A stretch of 23,712 nt of DNA, from the NCBI GenBank assembly GCA_015680685.1, contig MNCI01024352.1, forward strand, positions 259,086 to 282,797, written 5' to 3'. Source of the stretch: Gnetum montanum. Lineage: Eukaryota > Streptophyta > Gnetopsida > Gnetales > Gnetaceae. Made by a program: the position numbers and the translations under genes. Below, piece after piece: positions 1 to 9,800 of this stretch (its first letter is position 1; the number at the start of each line of letters is the position of its first letter). The notes below the pieces were generated by a model. The model saw only the letters and a list, made by a program, of their open reading frames with translations. It had not been told where the DNA came from and ran no database searches.

Positions 1-1174
1 AGTTTTGTGTCAATCAATAAAAGGAAGTTGAATAAGTCCTTACATGGTGTGGTTCTCATCAAAAAAAATGATGAGGATTCAAAGCATACCCTTTGGACAA
101 AACAAATGCATGTGTCTTTACATGGTGTGGTTGCCATTTCAAGAAAAAATAAAAATAATAATAGAAATTCAAAGCACACCCCTTAGACAGAATAAACAAG
201 CTACAAGCACTAGTTATAGGACTAGTACCCTCTAACTAAGGCCCTTCCACACTTCCTACTTCTTCTCTACTAGGGAACAATGGTTTTTCTATGGGAGCAC
301 TCTTATTTCTCAGGGGGTGGATTGGTCTTAGAACGTTGATGCAAAGTCACTGAACATGGTTGATTTTGGTCTAGACTAAGGATGGATCCTATCAAGTCAT
401 TTAACCATAAAATCCACAATGGACTTCATGTGACTATAATTAGAAACTCCATTCCACTCTCTCTCTCATCCATCTATACTTTTCATGTCTCACCTCACTG
501 CCAATTTCATGTTTTGGTTCGATGTCATGGTTTGATGTGTCAAAATTCTTAATTAGTTTCTTTTGGGTTTTTGTACTTGACCTTTTGTAATCATTAATCA
601 TCCATGAGGTCCATGGACTCGTTGGTTTGAAGTTATGCAAGGGCATAAAAGGCCTGTGCTTGCTTTGGGAAGGACCCACTTACATATCTTTTGGTTCGGT
701 TAGTTAAGTTCTTTACCCTTAGATACTTTTACAATCAAATTCTTTTTGTTTACCCCATCAATGACATCCAATTATGCACATTTTCACATTATTTTTTTAG
801 TGAACTTTCCTTTTTATTATTGTGAATTCTTACTCCCTCTTCAAAAATTTTCCTTATGTTGAACACTTTTAGATTTAATGGACCACTTATCTATTTTACC
901 CTATTTGTCAGTCTTCCTACTAACACTACTCAAGGAATTAATCTACCACAATTACAACCTAGCCAACTGTAACCACTAATGAGATAAGGCATTTAACCAC
1001 TATGTGTTACACCTTGCATACTAATTCATGATTCTATTGTGATTGCAGTGGAAAGCATGGACTAGAAGCGATACTATCTTCACCAAGGATGATGCAGTAG
1101 TACCACACAATGAGGATTGTTTGTGATTGTAGGATCTCTTCTCTCCCTCATTATTCTACTACCAAGAGATGTTG
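1..1174. other. Unassigned left flanking DNA
   Basis: This AT-rich stretch lies outside element B, whose left target duplication starts at 1175. I found no reading frame with recognisable homology on either strand. It contains an imperfect tandem duplication near its start, a CT-rich run near 461-468, and T-rich stretches around 740-860. The longest local open frames are under 80 codons and look like chance. It could be host intergenic DNA or a very old transposon remnant. Confidence 0.6.
38..205. repeat. Imperfect tandem duplication, period about 80 bp
   Basis: Two adjacent copies share the pattern TTACATGGTGTGGTT, an A-rich stretch, ATTCAAAGCA, then an ACCCC/ACCCT stretch and a (T)TAGACA/TTGGACA block. 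The first runs from about 39 to 116 and the second from about 117 to 205. The second has expanded A/T runs in the middle. I recognise no element in it. Confidence 0.7.
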
Positions 1175-1179
1175 GATGT
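1175..1179. repeat. Left target-site duplication of element B (GATGT)
   Basis: The five bases before the TGTAG start of B's left LTR are GATGT. The five bases after the terminal CA of B's right LTR (18822-18826) are AATGT. The 4/5 match fits a decayed 5-bp Ty3/gypsy target duplication. Confidence 0.55.
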
Positions 1180-1712
1180 TGTAGTAACCAAAAATGTCAG
1201 AGGCTAGAATGGGACACCAAGAGGTCCATGGTTGCATAGTCTTAACCCCGCTCTTGTGTGAGGGCCTGTTGAGAAATGAAAGAAAGGTGCCTAGGATGAT
1301 CTTGTTAATTGAATTAGGACTTACAGGTGTTATGATGGAATGAGTGTTAAGGAGTTTGATATAGTGTTTCGCAGTGTCTGCAATGTTCATAGGTGTGAGC
1401 ATAGCAGGTGTTTTGGGCATGAAAATAAGGACATGAATGAATGAATATGTGCTTAAACAATGAAAAATATGAATAGAATGCTAAAATACAAAAGAAAATG
1501 CTAAAAACGTGCAAGATGTAGGTGAAAAAAAGGTAGCATCACCTTAAACGCCGATGGGGGGGTGCCAAGGGGCACGGGGGATAACATAGTCAATTACAAA
1601 GGAAAGTTTAGGAGGTACGTAGTGTACAACAAGCATAGTAGGCAACATAGTTATAGTGTCAGGGTGTCTAGCTATGAAGAACTAACATTGCCATGGAGTT
1701 TGATCTTGCTGG
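1180..1712 (-). mobile_element. Element B, 3' LTR, first part (interrupted by element A)
   Basis: This stretch aligns along its length with the first part of the right LTR at 17173-17640. It starts TGTAGTAACC against TGTAGCAACC, and both share blocks such as GTGCCTAGGATGATCTTGT and CTAGCTATGAAGAACTAACA. Similarity breaks at 1712, where element A begins, and resumes at 9874. By eye about one base in five differs between the two B LTR copies here, so B is old. The last five bases (1708-1712, GCTGG) are the left target duplication of A. For the minus-strand element this is the U5 end of the 3' LTR. Confidence 0.88.
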
Positions 1713-2361
1713 TGTAGTGATAGAAAATGTCGGTGACTGGAAACATCGAGAGGTCTCCAGGTAAAATAGTTTAAACCCCAGATCTGCATGATGGCTGTGC
1801 TGGATAAAACAGAAATGGGGCACCCTAAATGGTTTGGTCAATCAGACAAGGACTTAACCAGTGTACAATAACCCTTTTGCAAATAATGATTTTAAATGGA
1901 ACACTTGGTGGTAAAATAAAGGAAAACATAATGTGCATAATAGTAGAAGCGTGCTAAAGCACGTAATAGGATAGTGGAAATGATTAAACGGTTGACAATG
2001 CCAAAAAAAGAAATAAATGTTGTAATCAGCCAAAAAGAGGGTTTGAATAGGAAGATGCACCGCCCTAAAAAAGGGTACAGGTATACAAGGTGTGCAATAG
2101 CCAGAGTAGGAGCGGAGTCACAGCCTCAATGGTGTCAGGTTGTGATCTGGTGCTCACTGTGATAAATTGTGCCTCCTGGGTCAGTGGTCATAGTATACCA
2201 TGTGATGTAGTTGTGCCTCTCTGTCAATGTAGCGTGCTTTGGGTCTCGTTCGCCCATGAAGCTAGGTGCCAAGATGCCAAAATGCCAAATTCCTTGCTAG
2301 TGAATAAAAATGGAAGCCTCCCCTCTTTTTCTCCCCTCCTCCTTTCAAAAGAGAGCGCAGA

Positions 2362-2384
2362 GGTATTTATAGGGCTAGGGTTAG
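2362..2384 (-). promoter_or_regulatory. U3 TATA box with telo-box-like motif, element A left LTR
   Basis: On the minus strand CTATAAATACC (2372-2362) is preceded by CTAACCCTAG (2384-2375). The same pair occurs in the other A LTR and in B. This marks the U3 promoter and fixes the transcription direction as minus. Confidence 0.72.
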
Positions 2385-2424
2385 CCCAAAATGTAGATTA
2401 GATGCAACGTGGCAGTGCGGTAGG

Positions 2425-2690
2425 TGTTACGCTGTAGCGCTACACTACGCACTGTAGCGTTGGGTATTGCATTGTAGCACTACGCTACGCACTGTAGCGT
2501 TGGGTATTGCATTGTAGCACTACGCTACATAGCATAGTAGGGTGTTACACTATAGCGCTATGCTACATAGTGTAGCAGGGTGCAGAAAGTGCCATCGTTC
2601 TGACACTTAGAAAAAATCTTGCAAATCTGGTAGTTGGTGTTGTGCGTAGCGCTACACTATGCTACGCTACATAGCGTAATAGGGTGCAGA
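2425..2690. repeat. Palindrome-rich array in U3 of element A left LTR
   Basis: The array consists of variants of GTAGCGCTAC (exact at 2434-2443 and 2646-2655) and CTACGCTACATAGC(G/A)TA(G). It is interspersed with a longer unit containing GGGTGCAGAAAGTG and TGACACTTAGAAAAA that occurs twice. It lies immediately upstream of the TATA box in transcription terms. The motifs are self-complementary, so each could form a hairpin or act as a binding site for a dimeric protein. Confidence 0.8.
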
Positions 2691-2762
2691 AAGTGTCATT
2701 GCTTTGACACTTAGAAAAATCTGCAGTCAAGATGCCAAGACCCAAAATTTTGTGGTATTTCA

Positions 2763-2776
2763 ATAGCCCCTCTTTG
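2763..2776 (-). other. Polypurine tract of element A
   Basis: On the minus strand, ACAAAGAGGGGCTAT lies directly against the TG that begins the 3' LTR. A purine-rich run in this position is the expected primer for plus-strand DNA synthesis. Confidence 0.7.
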
Positions 2777-2778
2777 TT

Positions 2779-3899
2779 GACGTCTCGAGGAGTGGTCCGA
2801 AAGACATCGACAAAGAATTACAAAACACCACAGCAAACATGTCACCAACGTCATTTGTTAGCACAAGATCGGATGTCATTTTACCTTGCTCAATAGTGTT
2901 ATGGGAATAAGGTTATGTTAGGGGACAAGGGGTATAGGCAATGCTAGGGAGATGAAATTTAATTAGTGGAAACAAAATGCAAGCAGTGGATCATGATGTA
3001 AGATGCAAATTTAGCACGGCTGATGGTGACCATGGCATGAAGTAGCTTGCCCCTGAAACGTTAACCTTTCATCAGAGTACTCTTGGGAGGGTCAAAGTTG
3101 ATCCAAGGATGGGCCAATTGCAAAGCTGTAGCATTGTTGATTGATTTTTTTTGTGAGGCGAACCTTCTTTAGGTTCGGCTTACTGCTGAATGTTAGCTAC
3201 AAGTTGGCCATCGAGAAGATGGGCTTTGTTTTGACCCATCACATTGCATCTATAGGATAGATGTTTCCTCCCATGGATGATTCATGTTACATCCACTTAG
3301 GCCTTTACCACACAACATAGGTGTCCCATAGGATGAATTATGTTACATCAACCATGGGTTCTATAGTTGATGTGAAGGGAATGCCATGTGTGTCACAGTG
3401 CATATGCATCAGAGGAGTGTGAAATCATAAGTAGGGGAAGGATGAGAGGATATTGGGACGAAGAAATGGATGTGCATAGGTTGTAATAGGGTTGAGGGGG
3501 ATGTGCACTCTTGAGTGGTTCAACTAGTCCAGTCATGCACATCAAAGCAACATGATAACTTGCTACTGCGATGAAATACACCTTTGCATGACCACCTCCA
3601 AAGCTTCATCTTGCAAACACGACTCAGAGAGGACAAGAAAACCACAAAACATGAAATGCAAATACAAATGCTAGATGTGAAGATGTTGTAAGTGCTGGAT
3701 GCGAAGATGCTGTGAAAGCATCAAATGTGTGCCAGTTGTAAGTGCTCAGGAAGCCAGTGAAGGTGCCAAGGTGATGGTGCTGCAAGTGTCCTGAATACTG
3801 CACTAATGGCAAGTGCTCCAAAAGAATCACTAGAATGGTGGGAGGTGATGATGCTGTGAGTGCTCCCAAGGTAATGGCAAGTGTTCGGATTAGATCACC
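2779..3899 (-). other. Element A 3' internal region, apparently non-coding
   Basis: There is no recognisable protein homology on either strand. The frames in it are short and lack motifs. It holds a small hairpin (CGAACCT...AGGTTCG near 3160-3178) and a repeated phrase (GATGATTCATGTTACATCCA near 3277 and a close copy near 3332). From about 3680 to 3880 it has loosely repeated CAAGTGCTCC/GTAAGTGCT phrases. In an autonomous relative this is where reverse transcriptase, RNase H and integrase would lie. Confidence 0.6.
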
Positions 3900-4345
3900 T
3901 ACATGCCATTTTAAAGTCCTGGTAGACCGTGAACACAGTTTAAGGTCCTGGCAGACCGTGATGTGCTAGTTTATAGTCCTAACAGACTGTTGGATGCTAG
4001 TTTAATGTCGTAGTGGATAGTGGATGTTGTGCCAGTTTAACATCATGACCCAAGGAAGAGCTATGCCAGTTTATAGTGATAGCGGCTGTTTGTGCTAGTT
4101 TATAGTCATTGCAAATTGGTGCTTACCTTACTTGTATAAGGTGTGATGTTGCCTATGTAGTCATGCTATGTGCCTACAATATCCTGCAAAAATCAATTAG
4201 AAAGAAAATAACATCAAGCAACACCTATCGTAAACAAGGTTAAAAATGGATGAATACATGGAAAACAATGCAAAAAGTGATAGTTTTAGACCATTTCGAG
4301 TCATAGGCTAGTTTAAGGCCTTTTCGAGCCATGCATTTTTGTAGT
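3900..4345 (-). repeat. Degenerate minisatellite in element A, downstream of gag-pro
   Basis: About seven or eight degenerate units of roughly 30 bases appear, each with a core like GCCAGTTTAAYGTCGTAGYG on the plus strand, between 3900 and 4110. Two further units at about 4283-4335 have the core TAGTTTTAGGCC...GAGCCAT. Those last two resemble the array in element B at 12405-12725. The same core also occurs inside the coding region of A at about 5818-5845 and 7283-7335. Confidence 0.75.
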
Positions 4346-4434
4346 TTCATGTTTTATTTTTTTATATTTGATGTTTTTCAAATGCAATGTGTAAACTAAG
4401 TTGACAAATGTGTAAACAAAGTAAAATGCATGAT

Positions 4435-5400
4435 CTAAGTGAGCGGGAAAAATGTAAATGCATAGGCTAGTGCAATGTAAATAAAATTTAAAAATGCATG
4501 AAAAGTGGACGCAAAGGGTAGGCAAGCATCTAGCACATTTTTGGCCAAGGGAAAGTCTTGGTCATGTAGTTGCTTCCTAACCAGGCATGGATTAGGGAGT
4601 GTGCAAGGCTTAGGATCCTTTTGGAAGCTATTGGCTTTAACCACTCGTTTGAGTGTGTTAGCCTTAGGCGCTGCATTGGTTATTATAGGTGTACCACCAA
4701 GAAACTCTTCTTCTAAAACTTGCACCTTGTCTATGTCATGGATAGTCGAAGAGGAAGCGTTATCACCATGGATGATAACTTGACCACCTTCGTACGGAAG
4801 GTGGATGTCTTGATGGATGGGAGAGGAGATGGCCCTTGGTTAGGCTAGCCAAGGCCTACCTAGAATCATGTTAAAACTTGGCATCTCCTCTATGACAGTG
4901 AAATCTGCACTAGTCGGAAATTGCTCTCCTGCCACAAAGGCTAATTTGATTGTACCCTTGACTGTGACATGTGATCCGTTCAACAATTTTAGACATGTGG
5001 TTTTGGTTGGCCTGATTTCTTCTACCAAGCCTAGCTTGTCGATGACAGACTACAAGACTATGTTTATTGCTGCACCATATCGACGTGCACTCTGTGAATG
5101 GTGCACTGCCCAACACGTATGCTAATTGATAGGGGAGCTGTAGTAACTTCCCCTCGTTCGAGGTTGACTTTAACTACACTATCAAGGAATACTAGGGATG
5201 TTGAATTCGATTCTTGTGATCTAGGGGGCAACATCATTGCATGTATGGATGTCTCATCTGCAGGGATGTCCTCCGTAACAAGAATGTAGGCCAAGATCTT
5301 GGCCAATGCTTGGCAGTGAACAAATGAAGTCATGACCAGGTCATATAAGCTTAATGTTATGTTCTTTTGCTTGAGTTCTTGTTTTACCTAGGTTAATGCA
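4435..5400 (-). pseudogene. Element A retropepsin-like aspartic protease region, frameshifted
   Basis: This would cleave the Gag-Pro polyprotein inside the particle. Reading down the minus strand, the entry region contains IRVGQCTIHRVHVD (to about 5075). Then comes the active-site area, followed at about 5028 by a frame containing LNGSHVTVKGTI and ending FNMILGRPWLA (about 4840), the typical C-terminal part of a plant retropepsin. Beyond it are HLPYEGGQVIIHG and a tail with LPNPCLVRKQLHDQD (about 4725-4510) that is also conserved in B. The catalytic segment is broken. B reads VDDG here, while A lacks one base between the aspartate and the glycine (about 5076), so the two halves are in different frames. 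There are further stops, for example just after GRPWLA. It has no intact neighbours and is not functional as it stands. Confidence 0.85.
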
Positions 5401-5639
5401 GCTACAAAGTCCTTGTCATTGGCTGTTGTGTTGGCTTTGACTTCCTCCATGTGGCTTGAGAGACAAATATCTCGGGAGGGGGGACTTGGGCTTGGTTTGC
5501 TTGGCCTGCTTGGGGGTAGGGGCCCTAGCATTCAGTTGTTGTTTACTGGTTGTGGCCTTTGCTTTGGCCATGGGGGTTACGAGGTGCCCATTTGTCCTTT
5601 TGCGTTGCCATTTGGTGGGTCTACCTGGGTCGTTAGTGG

Positions 5640-6015
5640 GATTAACCCTTGAAGGAGGAGGGATCGAGATGTTGCCCACTGTTGGGCTTCAGGTAGGTGA
5701 GGGGCCAACACGTTGTTACACCCTTATGAAAAATGGTGATTTAGGCAGAGTTGTTGTATGGTCAACTTGTTGTGGCATCTTGATAACAAAAGGTTGCTTA
5801 GCGGTTGTTGTTGCATTGTGCCAGTTTAACATCTTAGTGGACAGCTGCTATGGAACTTTGACCACAAAGGGTGTTGTGGGTGCTCAAGGTGGCACTTTGA
5901 TAATAAAGGGAGGCCTCTTGCTTGTGGAGGTGGAGGGGATCCTTGCCTTGCTGGGAGGCACACAGATCACAAAAGGTTGTTGCGTAGGTTTAGATTTACC
6001 ACCTATGCTAATGGA
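5640..6015 (-). pseudogene. Gag-protease linker of element A with repeated PFVIKVPP peptides
   Basis: On the minus strand one frame between the nucleocapsid knuckle and the protease encodes five related peptides. In order they are QPFVICVPP, PPFIIKVPP, TPFVVKVPQ, QPFVIKMPQ and SPFFIRV. They are separated by 7 to about 27 residues rich in Ser, Thr, Lys and Ala. Stops are present between some of them. A related stretch with IPFVIIAPPRAP and IPFVV occurs in B (about 14430-14490). The spacer may be a flexible or interaction region; no family is recognised. The opposite strand is open for 190 codons here, which I take as a by-product of the repeat composition. Confidence 0.7.
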
Positions 6016-6048
6016 ATTTATGACATAGGAGGCATCATCTGGTTTGGA

Positions 6049-8361
6049 TTAAGTCACCATGTTGATCACCACTTGGCCATGTTCTATCATTATCTGCAGG
6101 TCATCCTGCAAAGCACAACAGTTGTCTGTATTGTGACTAGCCAATTCGTGGTAATGACAGTATTGGTTTAACTTGAAGTGTTGTGGGATTGGGGGCTCAT
6201 TTGGCACTGCTAAAGTAAGGTTCCTTAGTAGTTCGCAGTACCTATCATGTTTTTGGCAGGTAATTGTCGATACATGTTTGTGTTGGATTTGCCCAGCTGT
6301 CAAGAGTTGCTCTAGTAGTTTAGAGGATTGCACCGGCAGTGGTGTATACTTTGAGCGGTCCTTGCGCTGAAAGTTGGGTCTTGGGGTAGCCTCTATCAAT
6401 GTAGGTGAGTTGGTGGTAGAATTGGTGATTTTGTTAGTTGAGGCTTTGGGCTGCTTAGCTGTTGGGCCCTAGTTGGTTGCTTTTGTGCTTATGGCTACTG
6501 TTATCACTATTGTGTTTTTCTTGCAAGCATGTTGGTTTCTGTAGGCCACATAGGCTGGATCATTGCTAGCTTGCGTTGCTTCCTCTATGCTTTTTGCTTG
6601 GGCAAAGGCTTGGCTAAGAGACTTTGGGGCTAGATAATACAGTTTAAACTTAATAAAGTCATTTATTGCACCTTTAAAAATGGCCTATAGATGTGCCTCC
6701 GCTAGGGGTTCATGCATTTCACTAAATGCAGCATTCCAACGTTGGAGGAATTTTGGCATGGGCTCTAGAGGCCCCTGTTTAACTTGCATAAGTTGGTCAA
6801 GGGTTGCTTCAAGCTTTAGGTTGTACCTAAAGTGAATCACAAACTGGCTTATGAGATCCTCCAAAGAGGAGATTGAGGCCTTAAGGAGTGTGCGATACCA
6901 GTCCAAGGCCTTACCCATGAGTGACATGGGGAACATGCGCATGATGGTGTGTGGCCATGCTTAAAGGAGTAGGCATTCAGATCAAAATGTAACCAAGTGT
7001 GCATTGGGGTCCCCTTCACCATTGTACTTGGTGAATTGTGGCAGCTGGACCCTAGTTGGAAGAGTTAGAGGTGGTACCGTAGGACTTATGGGATCATCTT
7101 AGTAGAAGTCCACCACCTTGATGGTGTCAAAGGAAGTAACCTTAAGTCGATTGATCTCCTCTGTCAAGCTTTGGATTAGCTGAAATGCATGATCCAAGCT
7201 TGGGGATGTGCCAGCCAGTTGCATGAGCTGGGCTTGTGTTGGTTGCATAGCATACGGCAGAATTGTTGGTTGTGAAGTTTTCCAGTTTAACGTCGTAGCG
7301 GACAGGTGTTGCCAGTTTAATGTCGTAGTGGATGATTACTGATGTATTGGCTAAGTGATGGGTGCAGTGATTGGAGTGGGCCACACATGGATGGGTTGGA
7401 CGGACACCGCAAACACCGATGAGATAGGTGGGATGGAGGATGCCTGAGTTGTTTGGGGCTGGGAGGTGGCCCCTACATGAGCATAATGCTGGGCAAATAC
7501 ATTAGTTGCTTTCAAGGAAGGCTGAATTGGCATGGCCACTACCTTGAAGGGGATGGATGGACCAAACCGAGGAGGGGCTGTACTAGGGAGTGGTTGTTGG
7601 AAGATGGTGTAGGGGTGGCTCTCATGTTCGGAGTAGACCTCGAACTCATCTTCCTCATTCTGTGAGGCTTCCTCGTAGGTTGTCCTTACATCATGCTTGT
7701 TTGCGTCGATGAGTTGGGACAACAATTGGTGGTAGGACTCTGTGAGTGGGATTATGTCANCGGTGTCTGCGGTGTCCGTCCAACCCATCCATGTGTGGCC
7801 CACTCCAATCACTGCACCCATCNGTGGGATGTAGGATGCCTAAGTTGTTTGGGGCTGGGAGGTGGCCCCTACATGAGCATAATGCTGGGTAAATACATTA
7901 GTTGCTTGCAAGGAAGGCTGAATTGGCATGACCACTACCTTGAAGGGGATGGATGGACCAAACCGAGGAGGGGCTGTACTAGGGAGTGGTTGTTGGAAGA
8001 TGGTGTAGGCGTGGCTCTCGTGTTCGGAGTAGACCTCGAACTCATCTTCCTCATTCTGTGAGGCTTCCTCGTAGGTTGTCCTTACATCATGCTTGTTTGC
8101 GTCGATGAGTTGGGACAACAATTGGTGGTAGGACTCTGTGAGTGGGATTATGTCAAACAAGAAGGGGTTGTACTCCTGTCCATTCTAGTGGATTTGGTCA
8201 TAGTCTTGTTGTGCCTCTAAATTGAGATAATCCACTGGTAGTCTTGCTTGGATTTTGGCACAAACAAAATTGTATTATTCGTGGCTTAATGTGGCATGCT
8301 TTGGATGGATTGTGGTATCGAATGTGTTAGACACCAACGTGGTAGGTTGATCGGGATTCAT
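6049..8361 (-). pseudogene. Element A gag (capsid and nucleocapsid) pseudogene
   Basis: Gag forms the virus-like particle and packages the element RNA. I place the start at the ATG at 8361-8359 because the frame then reads MNPDQPTT, and B's gag begins MNP at the equivalent place. The N-terminal part carries NFVCAKIQARLPVDYLNLEA and then FDIIPLTESYHQLLSQLID, followed by a Pro/Gln/Thr-rich section. The gag core (about 7020-6660) has GDPNAHLV, MSLMGKALDWY, FRYNL and QRWNAAFSEM, as in the retrotransposon gag family (PF03732). A basic Thr-rich tail leads to a zinc-knuckle-like CHYHELASHNTDNC (CX2HX4HX4C, about 6150-6110). Stops at TAG, TAA and TGA and several frame changes break it. A 332-bp block is duplicated inside it (see separate entry). 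Confidence 0.88.
7357..8155. repeat. Direct duplication plus inverted 62-bp copy, bounded by two N bases, within element A gag
   Basis: A 332-bp block at 7428-7759 recurs at 7824-8155 with only about seven differences. Between the copies lie an N at 7760, a 62-bp segment (7761-7822) and an N at 7823. The 62-bp segment is the reverse complement of 7357-7418 with one mismatch. The two N bases sit exactly at the two breakpoints. Without the extra material the gag frame would run through a single copy. This could be a sequence assembly fault or a real fold-back rearrangement. The 156-codon open frame at 7351-7821 is a chimera made by this join. Confidence 0.9.
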
Positions 8362-8389
8362 GTTCACAGATCAGGTTGTGAGAGTTGCT

Positions 8390-8600
8390 ATTTGCAAAAA
8401 ATGGCTAACTCTGAAAATAGTCGAAAAATGACTAAGTTTGTCAGTATTAGGAAAATGGCTGAGTATAGAAATATATAGAAAATGGCTAAGTATAACAATG
8501 CAGAAAAAAATACTAAGTATAAAAATGCAGGAAAAACGCTAAGTATGAAAATGCAGAAAAAATGCTAAGTATGACAACTGCTAAAAATGGCCAACTCTGG
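8390..8600 (-). repeat. AT-rich tandem repeat in element A 5' leader
   Basis: About four to six degenerate units of roughly 26 bases occur, with a plus-strand core like GAAAAAATGCTAAGTAT followed by AAAATGCAG. They lie between the primer-binding site and the gag start, so they belong to the untranslated leader. B has related units at about 16800-16935. Just beyond, at 8604-8650, is a phrase with GCTCGCTACGCTAGAGC that resembles the U3 palindromes of B. Confidence 0.7.
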
Positions 8601-8710
8601 TGTAGGGCTCGCTACGCTAGAGCTTGCTACGCCTTGAGAACTTGTTATGCTCTCTAGAAAATCCAAAGTTTTGACCAAGTACTCATAAAAATGTAGACAA
8701 AAATGGTTCA

Positions 8711-8729
8711 GGCCCTCCTTTTAGCGCTA
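8711..8729 (-). other. Primer-binding site of element A
   Basis: On the minus strand, TAGCGCTAAAAGGAGGGCC lies five bases downstream of the 5' LTR. Element B has TGGCAGTAGAAGGAGGGCC at the same place. The agreement in position and sequence supports a primer-binding site complementary to a tRNA 3' end. I cannot say which tRNA. Confidence 0.65.
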
Positions 8730-9385
8730 GAAACTACAGCAACAGAAAACGTCGGTGACTAGAAACACCAATAGGTCTCTGAGCAAAACAGTTTAAACCC
8801 CGGATCCACACTAGGGCTGTGCTGAATAAGATGGAAAAGGGGCACCCTGAATGATCTGGTCGATCATACAGGGACTTAACTGGTGTACAATAACCCTTTT
8901 GCAAACAATGATTTTAAATGGAACACCTGGTGGTAAAATAAAGGAAAACGTAATGTGCATAATAGTAGAAGCGTGCTAAAGCGCGTGATAGGATAGTGGA
9001 CACAGTTAAACAATTGACAATGCCAAAAAAAGAAATAAATGCTGTAATCAGCCAAAAAGAGGGTTTGAATAGGAAGATGCACTGCCCCAAAAAAGGGTAC
9101 AGGTATATAAGGTGTACAATAGGCATAGTAGGAGCGGAGCCACAGCCTCGGTGGTGTCGGGCTGTGAAATCTGGTGCTTACTGTGATAAACTGTGCCTCC
9201 TGGGTCGATGGTCATAGTATACCATGTGATGTAGTTATGCCTCTCTGTCAATGTGGTGTACTCTGGATCTCGTTTGTCCATGGAGCTAGGTGCCAAGATG
9301 CCAAAATGTCAAATGCCTTGCTGGTGAAGAAAAATGGAAGCCTCCCCTCTTTTTCTCCCCTCCTCCTTTCAAAAGAAAGCGCAAA

Positions 9386-9408
9386 GGTATTTATAGGGCT
9401 AGGGTTAG
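9386..9408 (-). promoter_or_regulatory. U3 TATA box with telo-box-like motif, element A 5' LTR
   Basis: CTATAAATACC is preceded by CTAACCCTAG on the minus strand. As the 5' LTR copy, this is the promoter that would drive element A. It is intact by eye. Confidence 0.75.
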
Positions 9409-9439
9409 CCCAAAATGTGGATTATGTGCCACATGGCAG

Positions 9440-9800
9440 TACGGTAGGTGTTACACTGTAGCGCTACATTGCACACTATAGCATTAGGTATTGCACTGTA
9501 GCGCTACGCTACATAGCGTAGTAGGGTGTTACACTATAGCGCTATGCTACGCTACACTGTAGCGCTACGCTACATAGTGTAGTAGGGTGCACAAAGTGCC
9601 ATTGTTTTAACACTTAGAAAAAATCTTGCAAATCTGGCAGCTGGTGTTGTGCTATGCTACGCAGCATAACAGGTTGTTACACTGTAGCGCTATGCTATGC
9701 ACTGTAGTGCTACGCTACGCTATGCGACATAGCATAGTAGGGTGTTACACTGTAGCGCTACACTATGCTACACTACATAGTGTAGCAGGGTGCAAAAAGT
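9440..9800. repeat. Palindrome-rich array in U3 of element A 5' LTR
   Basis: Exact GTAGCGCTAC occurs at 9458-9467, 9498-9507, 9559-9568 and 9752-9761, with near copies such as ATAGCGCTAT. At about 9504-9521, CTACGCTA-CA-TAGCGTAG forms an 8-bp perfect stem with a 2-base loop. The larger units end with GTAGGGTG or GCAGGGTGC. All copies are upstream of the TATA box for minus-strand transcription. Confidence 0.82.

Larger units (their letters stand above)
1713..2762 (-). repeat. Element A 3' LTR (left copy, 1050 bp)
   Basis: It starts TGTAGTGATAG and ends GTATTTCA, so it has TG...CA ends. It matches 8735-9868 closely, for example the shared block starting ACAATAACCCTTTTGC. Reading on the minus strand, U3 comes first (2762 downward), with the palindrome cluster at about 2425-2690 and the TATA box at 2362-2372. 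The remaining sequence to 1713 is R/U5. A 40-bp unit is present twice, exactly and back to back (2449-2488 and 2489-2528). The 5' LTR has only one version, so this duplication arose after insertion or during the last replication. Confidence 0.93.

Noticed and set aside
1021-1060. Possible splice acceptor (ATTGTGATTGCAG then TGGAAAGC)
   Set aside because: No coding frame follows it and no donor or upstream exon can be identified.
2425-2690. Possible CRISPR-like repeat array
   Set aside because: Units are degenerate, overlapping and palindromic without unique spacers. The same array lies in both LTRs of a retrotransposon.
3900-4345. Possible pri-miRNA or structural RNA gene
   Set aside because: The repeat is tandem and degenerate, with no long stem visible by eye. 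It is better explained as a minisatellite.
5456-6028. 190-codon open frame on the plus strand, the longest in the window
   Set aside because: It lies opposite the gag-protease linker of element A. Its GGTLIIKG-like repeats are the complement of the PFVIKVPP repeats, and the Leu/Val/Gly/Cys-rich translation matches nothing known.
7351-7821. 156-codon minus-strand frame beginning MGAVIGVGHTW
   Set aside because: Its N-terminal residues come from the inverted 62-bp segment between two N bases. Only the part from DIIPLTES onward is real gag sequence.
7693-8061. 122-codon plus-strand frame across the N bases
   Set aside because: It is antisense to gag, created by the duplication, and contains undetermined residues.
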